Positions 32,906-46,836 of a DNA stretch of 64,000 nucleotides are shown here, piece by piece. Source of the DNA: Cenococcum geophilum 1.58 (Eukaryota; Ascomycota; Dothideomycetes; Gloniales; Gloniaceae). The position numbers and the translations under genes were made by a program. The stretch is taken from contig KV748184.1 in assembly GCA_001692895.1 (NCBI GenBank), positions 3,162,001-3,226,000 of the forward strand, written 5' to 3'. Under the pieces are notes generated by a model. It saw only the letters and a program-made list of their open reading frames with translations. It was not told where the DNA came from and did not search any database. Within the stretch, counting starts at the first letter, position 1; every line of letters begins with the position of its first letter.

Positions 32906-34269
32906 CTACCACCTGCCGGGGAAATGTCCACCCTGTTTCTTGCATTGAGTCGCAGATGCGCAGGGCGTTACGGTGGTTGTAAGGGTCCAACTGGGAGCAA
33001 AAGGTTAGCTTTGGTATATGACGTGGAAGATAAGGAGAAGGACATACGTAGCATGGATTGTCTTCGTGGTCCATACGGTGGTGTATGATAGCGTGTACCT
33101 AGTCTTTGTTGGAGTCGGGAGCGTAATAGTAGAGGTATAGATGCCAGAGTAAATAGTTGAAGGAGGAAGAGTGCTGCGCCAATATATTAGTAAACGCATA
33201 GACAAATACTAAGCCTAGTGTATACGTACGTTGAAATAGTGCTAGTTGTCAGGTCGGTCTCAGTTATTGTGGTAGTTGCAGCAGTATACGTATTAGTCGT
33301 ATTAACAGCGGTACTTGCTGTAACGTAGACGATAGGGGCATCAGGTGCACGCTCATTCAGAGCCTTAAGCTTGGTATCACGGCGAAGCTTCGCGTCCTGA
33401 ATCCGGCGGCGAGCGTATTCAATATCAACAACACGGTCCGCCTTACGAATGACTCGGTGGTGATACCCCGGGCCCGGGGTTTGGAGTGCCTTAGGATGAA
33501 TTTTGGTTGGGGTATATGTGCAGGTCTTGTCGGGCCATTGAGGCTTGGGAGGAACTGAGCAGCTTGCCGTCACCGTTGAAGTTTTGATGGTCTGCGTTTT
33601 CGTCCATGTCTTGAGGTGTCTTGTGAAGACATGGGTTATATACAAGGTAGTTGGTGTTGGCGTAACAGTGAGCTGTGCAGTCTTCGATGGGATAGTATAG
33701 GTTGTGGTAGGACCAAAAGTGGTCGTATTATATACTGTGGACAATGATGTTGAAGTGAAAGTTGGTGTGACAGTAATGTTGTATGTAACGGTAGGCGTGA
33801 CTGTGCTTGTCGCCTGCGGGCCGCAGTCGAGTTCAATATCTAATATGCAAGAGTAAGAAGGCTGCTAATATAATAGCAGACGGTGAAGTACGGTACCTCT
33901 TTCATAAGCAAAGGGGTTGCCATCGCCGTTGTTTCCCATTATCAAAATAAGGTATTCTCCTGATACCATCTGATCCTTTTGGATTGGGCAGGTTGACATT
34001 TCGGGAGTGTCGTCAGGAGTAGTTTGAACCTCAGAGCAAATAAGCTCGTCTCCATCGGGAAGTACCAGCATGATATCTGCAACATCTGCATTACATCCTT
34101 CAAACTCAGAAACGCAGGTAAAGCTGTCATTCGAAAGGGTATTAATGAAATAAGAGTTTTCATCCACAAAGTCAATGCCGAATGTATTGCATACTGAGTT
34201 GGGGTCGGCCACAGCAGAGGACAAGAATATTGCTAAAGCAAAAAGAACAGAAAAGCGAGTGGGATACAT
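32906..34269 (-). CDS. Secreted protein with Thr-rich region, unknown function
   Basis: Exons are 34269..33897, 33839..33230, 33173..33048 and 32990..32906. The introns of 57, 56 and 57 nt have all phases in agreement, giving 397 residues. The N-terminal signal peptide is MYPTRFSVLFALAIFLSSAV followed by A-D, with likely cleavage near residue 22. A Cys-containing domain of about 110 residues follows (VCNTFGIDFVDENSYF, CVSEFEGCNADVADIMLVLP, CPIQKDQMVSGEYLILIMGN). Then come a Thr/Val-rich stretch with TxT repeats, a short basic segment (HHRVIRKADRVVDIEYARRR) that could be a processing site, and a second Thr-rich tail ending CKKQGGHFPGRW. There is no GPI-type hydrophobic end. Probably an extracellular or wall-associated glycoprotein; enzymatic function not apparent. 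ATG 34269 is chosen over upstream Met codons because it starts the signal peptide. Confidence 0.8.
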
Positions 34270-35016
34270 TACGGCAATCCAACGAAAGTTTCGACTAGCG
34301 ATGGAAACCTGAAGCAAGATCGATTGAGGACGGCACATTGGTCTTTTCAATCCTGCCCCCCGCAGAATAACAGAGCTTCAGCTATGGAATCGCTTGTGCA
34401 TACCCCCTCATCCCAGTCATCTACACCGCATGGCCGTTGTCAGGCCGCTTCTGCCAGGGTACAGAAGGAAGTCTAGAGCGAAAGCCATTCCAGGAGAATG
34501 GCGATGATCAGCCTCTGAGACGTGAGGGGATAGGAAATAGAGTCGTATCGCCTCATGGGATGGTAAGCTACTCAGAGAATGCCTACCTAGCTCAAGCCCG
34601 CGCCACATCCTGACAGGCACTAGGGAGATGGATGTGGAAAGAAAAGGTAAAGTGTTGCTGCACCACAATATTGACGTTGTTGACATACGAGGGGATGCCG
34701 CCAATCGCCCGCCAATCATCTTTGCCATAAGTCAACTGCTGACAAGCATTGCACGGTAGATTCCTGGCAGATCCCTACACTCAAACCCTATCTTTAGTGA
34801 CCCCCTTAGCTTATTCCGGCCAACATCTACTATCGCTCAGCCCTCATGCTAGCCCTCATGCTAATGGAGCGATACCCTAACCCTGCGCCGTGTCTGATAA
34901 CACTTCACTGAGGCCGATGGCAGCTCTTCACCGTTCCACCTCTTGCTCCTTGGCGTAGTCCCAAGAACTTGTCCCCGCCTAGATCAGTTGCTCCACCCGG
35001 CTGCTGGTGTTCCGCT
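34270..35016. other. Intergenic, no supported gene
   Basis: Mostly ordinary sequence. A GCCCTCATGCTA unit occurs twice at 34840-34863. Confidence 0.45.
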
Positions 35017-35336
35017 CCAATCGTCAAGTCCCCCTTTATCAAATTTCTCCCCGCTTGGCAGTAAAAACGCGTCGATTTATCAAGCGATTGAATATATATA
35101 TCCTTCCGTTGGTAAAATGGGTCCTACGGTTATCGATAAGAGCCTGCTAATATAATCAATAGGATTAAGGCTCCGTGACCATACGCGTACTTTTGATTCT
35201 GGTGTTCGCGCACAGTCCAACTATCGCAGAACGGATATTGGCTCTACCTTATAAAGTGAGAGGTTTAATTTTATAGAATTTGAAGAATTTATAATAGAGG
35301 TGGATTCTGCCAAGTTCACGCGTTATCTTCGTGAAT

Positions 35337-35474
35337 CTTATCCCTTAACCTGCTTGCGTCCATCGCTAAATCGCGACTAGAATTAATTGGGCACTAATAT
35401 CTCGTGCAGCTTACCTGATTGGCTGACCCGTTATCGATAACGGATGGACGCAAAGCAGCGGGTTTAGGGATAAG
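35337..35474. repeat. Inverted repeat nested inside the TIR element
   Basis: Arms 35337-35364 and 35443-35474 (core TTGCGTCCATC and CTTATCCCTTAACC) are reverse complements of each other, with the palindrome GTTATCGATAAC inside the loop (35430-35441). It may be an independent small insertion or a hairpin of the larger element. Confidence 0.65.
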
Positions 35475-35479
35475 GCCCT

Positions 35480-35575
35480 GCACGGAGCTCTACATGGAGC
35501 TCTACACGGAGCTCTACACGGAGCTCTATACGGAGCTCTACGCGGAGATCTGCACGGAGTTCTGCACGAGGTTCT
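35480..35575. repeat. Tandem 12-bp minisatellite, eight units
   Basis: Eight consecutive 12-bp units of consensus GCACGGAGCTCT, with a few substitutions, increasingly diverged toward the right. The 12-bp period keeps all frames open, which explains an ELYT-repeat frame here; that frame is not a gene. Confidence 0.9.
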
Positions 35576-35887
35576 ATATAGGGAAGGCCTACGCTGGGAG
35601 GCTCTACGCAGGGAGGCTCTGCAATCTACAAGACGCTCGACGTAGGGAGACTCTAGATTTACCACGAGAATTGAGGTTTTATCTGTGCATAATGTACGAC
35701 GTGTCCACACGATAGTGTAACGTTCGGGCGGACTTGAGGGGCCGATATATATAGTGTAATCTTAATTCTATCAAGTAGGCCTCTCATTTTATAAAGTAGA
35801 GGTAATATATATATTCAATCACTAGATAAAAAGACGCGCTTTCACTGCCAAGTGGGGAGAATTTTGATAAAGGGGGAACTTGATTGG

Positions 35888-37179
35888 TACGAGGATGGAA
35901 CGAAATACCCCCGTCCGCAACATCTAGAGACTCCACAACCCGGAATCGACGTTGACCATTCAATTCTTCAATTTACTTCCGGGCACCGTTGCACATCATG
36001 GACAGTTCATAAAGATTCTCTACCAGGCTTCTCTCTGAGTAATTTCGGTTGGCCCAACACAATCGGTGGTGGGTTCTTCTTTACTTGGTTCCTGGCTCTC
36101 ACGATGGTGTCTAAAATGTTGAGTTGGGTGAGTCAGTGCGAGAACATAGTACGAGCAAGCACTCCGTCGTTTTTCCTTGCCAATACTACACCAAATTAGA
36201 CTCCGTTTCCTCCGCCCATGGGGCTTTTGGTCTGCGGAAAGTCTTCCAGTTCCGTCTGATCCTATGGCTTCGTTATTCCGTTTCCGCTGTCAAGTCCGCA
36301 TGCGTGATTTGCTGGCAAGGTGAGATTTGAAAACTTTTATCGGTGGTGTCCACTTTTCCCTCATTGTCTTATCCCAGGATCACCAGTAGTGCGAAGACAG
36401 CAACCTTTATCCTTTGCAAGGTGGTTGCATCTGCGGACCTGCCATCCATGGAGTCTTCACGCAAGCCACCGTCATAGGGATTACAGAGGGCAACCCAACC
36501 CCCAAACTTTCTGGCTTCCTACATGACGACTTATCTACCGCCTTGCCCAAGGCACGGCAGCTAACGATGGCCTCAAGTCTTAGCCAGGGTAGATATTAGA
36601 ACTCAATATATTCCTGCATACGTTGTTTACCTGACGCGAGATTTTGCTAGGGGTTGTGGCTAGATCCGCAAGGCCTGGTTAAACATTATTCCTCTATCGT
36701 TGCCAAAATGTGCCTAATAGAGTAAGTAGTCTTTCCTTAAGGTGTACCTATAGTAAAACATCTCCTGATACTAATATAAGGCTAAAATACATAACTCGCA
36801 TTAGCCGTGAATATCCCCTTTAAGTTGTAGGCTAAGGGTTCCTCTTTACGCCCTACTTAGAATTAGCCTATAGCTTTAGCTCTTTCTGATCTTAGCGTCC
36901 TAAATATCGGCCTATCTCCTAAAAATAAAGCCAGCATTTTAGGTTTTTATACTGGGACCGGGATCGCAACCAGTGCGCTGGAAAGAGAGTTATCGCCAAA
37001 TTCTAGGAGTGCAGGATCCGATGTTGAGATCCTGGGCACAATATCTGAGCCCTCGTCCCTCTGATTAAATTAGCTCACTATCGTACCAACACCATCATGG
37101 CGGATGGCTAAGTGGAGTCTCGTAAGGCCATGGTCGCCGGCGGACCCGAAGGCTTCCTACATGCCATTATGCCGCCAAC
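35888..37179. other. Transition into AT-rich repeat block, no supported gene
   Basis: Ordinary composition until about 36.6 kb, then AT-rich with frequent TA steps. Short frames at 36.3-36.6 kb and a fragment around 37.10-37.18 kb show nothing recognisable. Confidence 0.4.
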
Positions 37180-37419
37180 TTCTGTTTCAGGGGTCTTAAC
37201 GATTAATCTTATCGCGATTAGATCCGATTATGGTCTTATTAATAAGAATTCCAGAATCGCGATAATCGAATCGCGATCGCGATTATTCTTAGCATTCCCA
37301 CAATAAAATTCCAACCCCAATATCCTTACATTTTAAGTTCTATTCGTATAAAATGGCTTCTAACTTAGATTCATCCATTCTTACTCCATTAATTATATCC
37401 TCAAGAACCTAATACTCTC

Positions 37420-39305
37420 GTAAAAAGACATCTCTAGTCTATAAATATTGCCGTGACCCGTATAAGGATAAACCAAAGAGAAAGAACGGGCGGTTATTAT
37501 ACTACTGCAGGATCTGTCCAGACGAAATAGAAGAGAACGGTTATCCCTTAATAACTAACCTTCGGAACTATCTTTTTAGCAAGCATTAAATTAAATGTAA
37601 TGCTCGAGAAAATCGTATAAAAGGAGAAATATATTAACGGCTTGCTAAACTCTATACTAAAGTAATAGAGTTAGACGTTTATATAACTAAGATTAAATCT
37701 ATAGTCCTAAAGAAGATCCTAAATAAGGATATTCTAAACTAGGCACTTGTGAATTTAATTGTCGTATGAAACCTCCCCTTTAGTATAGTATAATAGCCAG
37801 AATTCCATGTTCTTTATAGAGCCTTAAATCCAGAATTAATTAAGCCTGGTATCCTTCTAATAGCGCCTATAACAGTTGTTTTATATATTAAGAAATTATT
37901 TATAGACCAGAAGGATGTCGTACGAAAGAAGCTATAGTTAGCCCTTACTCGGATTTATATCTTAATTAATATCTAGATATCTCTAAATAATTACCTCCTT
38001 TTTATAATTTGCGCTTACTTTATAGACGACTAAAAAGAGCTAAGAAAATCTTTTCTTACTCTTTATATGGTTTTAGGATATAGTAGAGATAACTAATAGG
38101 ATACTCTTCTTTTAGTCCTTTAGGAATATGGGATTATATATAAACTTAGAGCTTTTATTATAGATAATTCTGGAATAAATAATACTCTCTGTTATACAAT
38201 CTCTAATTTTATAGCTCTTTAGAATATTTATTAGGATCTATCTATTTAACGAATTCGTTGCTAAGGGCATATTATTAACCTTACTATTTAGGACTTTTTT
38301 TTTAAGGAGTGATTAATATTTCTATAATTAAGTTATACGAAGAAGATAAGATAAATAGAATAGATCTTAATAAGAAGGAAAGAAAGAAGAAAGAGCAGAC
38401 TTTTTGAGCCATGGGAGTACTTAGAAAGCTCTATAATATTGCTGTCTATAGCCGTACTTCTATGGGTTATACGGCTAAGTTTAAGCAAATTATTAGAAAG
38501 ATAATTCTGCTAGATAATTATACGAGATAGAATTTCTGGTTTAGCCTTCTTAATATAGCGCTTAAAGTAGAGTTAAAAGTTAATAAGTACGTAAAGAAGA
38601 ACCTAAAAGCTCTTAAGGATAATATACTTTTGCTATAGGACTGGGTAAACCTTTATATAATCCACTCCTTTCTAAAACTTTTCTATTAAGCGACCCTTAA
38701 GACATAAGGTGATTCCGTATAAATTAATCGAGTTCTTCTTACTATAGATATTCTTCTTATATATATTAAGTGTACTTTTATTACCTATAAGAAGAATAAA
38801 AACTTAGTTACTTAAATTTAACGTTACTAGGAAAAGTATACTTTATACTACTAGCATACGGATAATTTACCCCTCTATACTACCGCACTTATCCTCTATC
38901 CTACCTATTATATAAGATATATTAAAGCAAACTAGAAGAAGGCCTAGCAGATACTAGCCTTATAAAAGGTTAAAGAGTTTTAGGAGCAATATAAAGAGAC
39001 TTATTAAGCTGAAATACTATATAATTATATTAAAAGCAATCTTCTTTAAGAATAGAAGCCTTTTAATAAGTATAATTAGATTCTAAAAGGGCTTAGAAAT
39101 AATATTAGAGCAAATAAAGATAAAGATAAGTATAATAATTACTGTTCTAAAGTATTGTACGATATTTAAAGCCAGCTAGCACTTTAGTGGTAGTGCTAGG
39201 ATTAGTAATAAAAGAGATAGCCTCTTCTTTTACAATTTGCAATTAAAATTCTTTTAATTCCTACTATAAGCAATAAGCCAGAGAGGGTATTTTCTAGAGG
39301 ACGTC
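37420..39305 (+). pseudogene. hAT transposase pseudogene, 5' part
   Basis: Decayed reading frame with the hAT order. A BED-type zinc-finger region lies near 37.43-37.60 kb (Cys/His spacing in YYCRICPDE and the following YLFSKH). The RNase H-like core with the ICAYFIDD-type block is near 37.98-38.03 kb and a TLYMVLGYSRDN block follows near 38.06-38.09 kb. The C-terminal dimerisation region (IKILLIPTISNKPERVFSRG) is near 39.24-39.30 kb. Many stops from G-to-A and C-to-T type changes interrupt it, consistent with RIP. The remaining C-terminal codons continue at 47.27 kb beyond the inserted retroelement. Confidence 0.8.
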
Positions 39306-39730
39306 TATAACGGAACCTTATAGTAGGAACTATAATAGGCTCGTTATTAGGCTAGGTGTGTAGGAAATGCAAATATAAGAATTAACAACGTAATAATAAC
39401 TAGTAGAGTGGTTGCCTAACAGATTAACTCTAATTATATTCTAAGAATTACTATAAAAAAGGAACTATCTAGGTAGGGATTAAGGGTCCTTAAANATATA
39501 ACCATACTCCTATAAAATCCTTCTTATATATAATATACGTCTTATACATAAGGTACGTAAGTTCCTCCCGTTCCTCTTATTTAATACATAGCATATTATA
39601 TAACCTTAGTTACCATTCCTTATTATATAGTTTTACCGGTTCCATTTTAGACTATACCTAAATTAACTAACTAGCTTCTTCCAACTCCTCTCCTAGTAGT
39701 TATAATATTGTACTTAAAGCGTCCGTAATA
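39306..39730 (-). repeat. LTR of element A (3' LTR in element orientation)
   Basis: 425 bp, paired with 46837-47261 and matching the LTRs of B and C in reverse orientation. Confidence 0.92.
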
Positions 39731-42700
39731 CTATCTCCCTCCTCTCTATCTTCGTCTTTAAAGATTTAAAATATCTCTAAGTTATTTACTAAAGGTATAA
39801 TGTCCGTCTAATTAATTTAGTTAATATTATTGCTTATTATACCTAAAGCAATTTCTTCTTTATACGCCCAACGTCGTGCTCGCACTATTACTGCAATATT
39901 ATCTCTTAGTGAGATTATACTATCTCCATATTCTTACTATTCGAAAAAGGGGTTAGTCTATATTATATTAGCAAACCTATCTTTGCAATAACCGTCCTTT
40001 TACTTAGAGTGCACTAAAGCAAATATTTATTTGTCCTATAATATTTGCTCTACCTCTAATACTAAATATACGTAACCTATTACCCTTAATAGTCATCTAG
40101 TTCCCTAATTAATTTATTTTAGGGTCTTATATTTAATCTACTACTATATAGCTAGATAGTAAACTATCTTAAGCCCTTACTAAATTAGAACGTTCTTATA
40201 ATACGGAATAGAAGGCCTTAGATACTTAGATTACGGCGTCTACTTATTTACTTCGTCTTAAGAAGGTTTATAAGAAGGTCCGTTTTAAGAAGTAGAAACT
40301 TATAGAATAAGGTTTATAGGAACTTATTAATAAAAGAATAGATTCTCTTCTAATAGAGAAAGAAATAGATCTAAGTAGTTTGGCAACTACTCTTCCTAGG
40401 TCCCCCTTAGGTGACTTATTCTTTAGTAATACTTTTTTTTTAATACTTCCTAACCTAATCTCTTCCGATACTTCTATACCTTTCTTATAGCATTCTTTAA
40501 ATTTTCTAGTGGCTCCTAGGTAGTTTTAGTGTAGCCTATCTACTTAACCTTATACTATATTTTATTGTCTATATCCTTATAATTAACAATCCTTAAAACT
40601 TACTATTTATCTTCTTCTTATCCTCTATACGTGTCTTCCTTATAAACTAGTAGCTTAATATTCCCGTATACTAGCTCTAGTATTATAATATACTATATAG
40701 GGTAGATCTTTATTTTAGCTAATAGGTTTAACTTAAATATAACCAGTAAAATCCTCTACGTAATTTTGAAAGGTTCTAGTCTAATATAGTCCAACTTCTT
40801 ACTTAATTGTTAACTCTTAAAATTTTTATATAGTAGCTATACTTTATCTCCCTCCTTAAGATCTAGTCCCTTAGATCTCCTAGCGTTATAATACCTTTTC
40901 ATTCTTTCTTATACTTTCTTTACTAATTCTATAAGGTCTATATAAAGATTTATTAACGTCTTTATCCTTTCTTTAGCTATACTACTTGTTTTCTTTATTT
41001 ACCGTAGTAATAACGATATTCTTAGCTTATACCCGTAATTTGCCTTAAATAGTAATATGCCTATCCCTTCTTAAGGTGTTATATTGTATACAAACTATAT
41101 AACTAGTAATAGCGATACCTAATTATTCTGTGCGTAATTAATATAATATCTTAGATACTGATCTAGCGTCTAATTTAATCTTTCTATTTAACCATCTGTC
41201 TGCGGATAATATGCGGTAAAAGTTACTACTCTAATTCCTTACTCCGCTAAGAATACCTCCTAGAATGCTACTACGAATCTTAAATCTCTATCCGATATAA
41301 TCTTACTTAGTACTCTATATCTTATAAATACTTCTTTAATATAAATTCTAGCGACATCTTCCGCTAAGATTTCTTCTATATATGCTATAAAGTATCCCCA
41401 CTTTATAAGCTTATTTACTATTACTAAGATTACGTTATAATCTTATCCAGTAATAGGATCTCTTAATTTTAGTAACTTAATAATAAAGTCCCATAATATA
41501 ACCTCCTATAGTCTCTCTAGTATTTTAATAGGTTATAGCCCTTTATATAGCTTATACCTTATTAGTTTATTCCTTTAGTAATCTAGATACTCTTTTATAA
41601 CCTTCCTAGCTATTCTCTAGATTCCGTTAATAATATACTTCTCTTAGAGTCTTAACACTAAGCCTATAGCTCTATTATGTCCCTAAGTTAATCCCTTATA
41701 AAATTCTTCCACAAATTACTCTACTATGCTTTTTAGGATATACTTTACTTCTCAATTTTAATATATATCTAACTATAGATCTTCTAGTTATACTTCTAGA
41801 ATCTTTTACGCCTAAAAGCTTTCCAGTATCTTATAAACTTTCTCTAGTTTATTACTCTCTTAAGTTACTATAATTTTCGGATAATTATACCTAATTAATC
41901 TATCTATATCTTTTCGCAGTAAAGCCCCTAATGGCTTTTCGTTATTNTATAGTTTAGCTTTATAGCTTAAAGTATCTACCCGCGTATTATCTATACCCTT
42001 AGTATACTAAATCTTAAAATAGTATTCTGCAAGCATCTCTACCCATCTAACCTATCTTTAGTTAAGCTCCTTTATTATTAAAAATCCCATTAGGTTCTTA
42101 TAATCCGTCTTAATTATAAATAGTTTCTCTATGCCTTATAAGAATGCTCTCTATTTTTTTAATACTATAACTATACCTAACAACTCCTTATTATAGATGT
42201 TATAGTTTAACTCTAGTAGTATTATCTTCCGACTATAGTATACCACTAGGTACTATCCGTCTTAATATTTCTATATAAAGTATACCCCTAGTATATAGTC
42301 TAATATATCTATTTCTATAACCGTCTCTAGTCCTAGTTAATAGATCTTAAAAACTAGCTCCTAGGTAAACAACTCTTTAACTTTCTTAAAGAGTTCCCTT
42401 TATTCCTCTTCCTATACCTATAGTTCTTCTTTCTTTATTAACCACATAAATAGTTTAATATTTTTTTTAACTACTGCGCTATAAACCTTTTATAGTAATT
42501 GCAAAACCCTAGGAATAATCTTAACTATATAACGTTCTCTAGTTCTTACTAATTTACTATAGCCTTAATCTTCTTTAGATCTATACTAAGTTAGCCTAGT
42601 TTAATAATAAATTTAACAAAATCGGTCTTCCTGGTAAAGAACTTATATTTCTTAATTACTACTAGCATCTGTCTTCTTATAGTTTCTTTAAAACCCATTT

Positions 42701-45700
42701 AACGTATTCCCCATATTCTTTCTTAGTTATTAAGTAGATAATAATATTATTAAGGTATGCTATAATAAATTTATCTAAGTATTCTCCTAATATATTATTA
42801 ATACGCTTCTAAAACGTTGCTAGTGCGTTTATAAGCCTAAATTGCATAACTAATAGTTTATATAGTCCTTCCTTTAACCTAAAGGCTGCCTTTTATTTAT
42901 TGCCTTCCTTAATTCTAATCTAATAGTACGCCTATCTTAGATCTATCTTTATAAAGATTTACGCATTACCTATCCTATTTTAGATTTCACTAATTAAGGG
43001 TAAAGGATACCTATCCTTTCTAGTAATACTGTTTAACTATCTATAGTTAATATACAGCCTTAGTTTACCGTTCTTCTTTAGTATAAATAGTACTGGATAT
43101 CCCGCTAATAACTACAATAGTCTAATATATCCCTTTTATAAATTTTCTTAGACAAACTCTTTTAATACTCTACCCTCTTCTTTAGTAAGCTTATAGATTA
43201 GAAAGAACCTTAGACTTATTCCTAGTTCTAACTCTATTTTATAGTCCTATACTACATACTCTAATAGCTTTTTACTTTCTAGTAACCATAGTTTCTTACC
43301 ATACTTATAGTATCTCTTTAGTACATAACTTAAGCCTCACTCAGTCTCTTTATATATTACTCCAACTTGGTACTATACTAACTTAACTTATTATTATATC
43401 TTACGGCGTTAAGTATCCCTAATATTAACCTAACCTATAATCCAATTAATCTTTAGATTATATTCCTATAATTAAGGTATACCTAATACTACCTTATCCC
43501 GTCCTAATAGTAGGATATTAAAAGACATCTTAATTCGTCTCCCCTTAATAGTTAACTAAATAGGTCCTATTTTAAGATTAATAATCCCTCCTCCGTAGGC
43601 TATTAGATCTCCTAAAATTATAACTAATAGGTAAGGTTCCTCCTTCTATTTATAAGGTAATCCCATTCTCTTAACTGCTACTAGTAAAATATAGTTTCTT
43701 ATTACTCTACTGTCTATTAGCGCTTCGAACTACTAATCTTACTATTTAACTTATAAATTTAGGTATTGTCCTTAAATTCCTTTAAGGGTCTAAGGCTCTA
43801 CTACTGGCTCCCTCTAGTCCTATAGGCCTCTACTTTTCCTAACTATTAGCTGCTTAATCCTATTACACTTAGCTTACTTTTTAGCCAATACCTAGTTCGC
43901 TTTTTATCTTTAATATACTATAAATACGTATTCTCTAGGCATTCCTACTACTATTATCCGTCTAAGCATTCTTCTATAAGGAATCTTCTTAGTTAAAGTA
44001 CTAAACTTCCTTCCTCTTAAACTTCTGCTGGATGCTATTTATATATATATTTAGCATTCCTATACTATCGCTTATCTATTATCCAGTATATCCTTATAGG
44101 GTATTTCTAATTCTTTTCCTTTGGATTCTTATATATCTTATATATATTATCTACGCACGCAATCTATAATAACGTATAGTATACTAGGTGCTTTAGGTTA
44201 ACTCTTAACTCGTCTTTATCCTTAAGTTTAAACCTCTATTATGCTAATCTAAACGTTATAACTTTATTTATAGGTACTAAGATATATCTCTCACTTTTCT
44301 AGTCCTCTAAACATTCCTCTAGATCCTTTAACATTATAATTAAGGCTCCTTTAATATAAGTTATAGCCTTTTCTATAATTAGGTGGTCCTAGATAACTTT
44401 CTTATCCAACTATATATAGAAATCTTCCTACTTATCGTTGTGCCTTTACCTATACTACTTTTAGTACAGCTACTAGAGTGTATACGGCTTATCCATAAGA
44501 AAGTATCTTCTTATTACTACGTCGTAACAGCCCTTTATATGTCGTTCCTTAAACCTAGTAGGAATCCCTAGATCCTCTTTATTTTCTAATTTAGTAAGCT
44601 ACTTAGCTCTTAGTGTGCCTATTCTCGGCCTATTAGTAATTCTTTATACTAGTACTCTGTCTTTTATATATCCTAATATACTAAATCTCTTATCTAGTTT
44701 CTATTCTTACTATACGATAATTCTTTACCTAAATTCTTCTATAGTTTCTTTTAGTTTGCGCCTTATGCTTAAATCCTTAAAGTCTTTATACTTCTTAATC
44801 TTAGTATTAACTTTTCGATCTTTAGTCTAAACATTATATTCTACTAGTAAGTCCTCTAGGTCTATATATTCGTCTCCTAGTCTAATTACTATTTATACCG
44901 TAAATTCTCTAATCTATAAAGAAGCTCCTTACCTCTTGCTTATAGGTGTCCTAATTTATACCCCAAATTCTTAACCTCTTAAATTTTTTAATCCTAAGCT
45001 CGCTTCTATCTTAAGCCTAGCTCTAGCCTTAGTCTAACTAGGCTTACTTAGTGTTCTTATCTCGTCTTATCTCGTCTTAAATTTTACTTATCTCTTCTTA
45101 AAAATCTTATACCTATAGGAAACTTCGTCCCAAGCTTATTTATATATCCTTAAACTAAGCTACTGCTCTACTCTATCGGTTTTCGTCTATTATGGGTCCT
45201 TAAGCTTACCTTATCTTGTCTTAAGAATCTTAGTTATCTCTTATCTCGTCTTAAAAATCTTAAGCCTTTAGCCTTTTGCCTTTATTAAGTGCCGAAGTAG
45301 TTTGCTATCTTACTTCTCTTACATCTCGCGAAGCGATAGACATCGTATCTAGTAGGGTTTTAATCCCTACTAATGTTCCCTATTTTATAGTGGAATTATT
45401 CTCTACCTCTAGTATAATATCTCTAAGGTCTACTCGCTCCTAGTAAGCGGCCCTTGTTGCCTTATCGTTATAAAATATTTCACCTACGTCAAATTTATTA
45501 TCCTTAATATCCGATCTACAAACTGGTTCGTTAGTCCCCCTATATTCTATAGGTACTAGCTCTTATAGCTAATAGCTTACGCTATACTTAGCGTCCTTAT
45601 AAATTTAGTATGCATTATTATAACAAAACGCAAAACTTTTAATTAAACATTCTTTTGTTCCTCGCAGTATATTGTTGTCCCTTTATATATATATGTCGTC

Positions 45701-46836
45701 TGCTAGTCTCATACCTTTTACTATATAGTAACTCTGCCCACTTTTATAGTCTCTAACATAATGACCCTGTTTTCCATAATTTATATAAGCTCCCTCTTTA
45801 AACCATTCCTCTTACTATAGAGTCCGCCTAAATGTCTTCTGCTACTAAGATCCCTAATTTAGCCTCTGCTTCTTAAACCTTTAATTACTTAATCCTTATC
45901 CCCTAGGTTTCTATAGTTATTTACTCTATCTCTTATAGGCTTCTTTAATACTACTTAGGTCTATTAGCTCTGCGCCATACCATAGTTTTTAACTTAGCTT
46001 TTATTATTGCGTACTCTGCGCCTTATATAACTATAAAACTCTATCCTAGCCTCTCTTAGCCTATTCCCTTTAGTAGATCTAATTATTAATCTTAATCGCC
46101 TAATCTATTAGTTCCCTTAGGGTGTCCACATCTTCCATTAGGATAATTACGTCCTAGACTTTAGCCTTAAGTCCCTATTTATACTGTGCTATAAGCGCCC
46201 TATTATTCTACTCTACTTACGTTACTAATGTCTGGAACTACGTTATATACTTAATTGCTAAGGTTCATTGCGTAATATCTTAGAGTTTTCTTTCTATCGT
46301 AGTTACTGCCTCTAGGTCTCCGAACATTTATATAAGTCGCTCTATAAATCTATTCTAGCTTAAGAACATAAACCGTACCTCTTAGTTAGTAGTCGTTATG
46401 CCGTTCGCTTGTATCTCTATAAGGTAAGGCTTAAACCATTTAAGTGCTCTTCCTATTAAAAATAGTCCTGCATAGGCTATTTAATCCATAGGTGTTGCTA
46501 GCTTTACTCCTTCCTATGCTACCTTAAAGTGCATTTATATAAGGAATCCTTTAAGCTTTAATCTCTCTCCTAAGTACCTTTTAATTAATGGTAACTTAAC
46601 CTTTACTACGCCTATCCCGTTAATCCTATTTTCCAATATCGCATTATTTTCTATTAACTGGTTGACTATCTCTTATAGTTGTCCGACCGTTATAGGTTGC
46701 TATAAGTCAGTATCTACTATACTGGTGTCGTTACCTAACCTTAAAGTAGTTGCTGCCGTCAATGGCGTTGTGGTGGCTGCTTTTAGTGGCATATTATTCG
46801 ACTTCTTATATTATTACTATAACTAGGTAGTAATTG

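Larger units (their letters stand above)
35017..35887. mobile_element. Non-autonomous element with ~80-bp terminal inverted repeats
   Basis: The left end (35017-35100, beginning CCAATCGTCAAGTCCCCC) is repeated inverted at the right end (35807-35887, reading inwards CCAATCAAGTTCCCCCTTTA) with small indels. A second inner pair is at 35246-35275 and 35778-35806. No transposase-like frame is present, and no target duplication could be recognised with confidence, so the class is open and the ends may be a few bases off. Confidence 0.7.

Noticed and set aside
34870-34885. Telomere-like CCCTAACCC
   Set aside because: A single unit only, not an array.
35419-35715. Open frames coding repeated ELYT or RAPC units
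   Set aside because: By-product of the 12-bp tandem repeat, which keeps every frame open.
36320-36599. Frame with GGCICG motif reminiscent of a GFA-type zinc protein
   Set aside because: Only one short motif; the rest of the family pattern is missing.
44383-44830. Two short hydrophobic plus-strand frames
   Set aside because: They lie antisense to decayed coding sequence of Gypsy element A; AT-rich antisense readily encodes Leu/Ile runs. The similar frame at 55277-55062 minus is the same shadow in element C.
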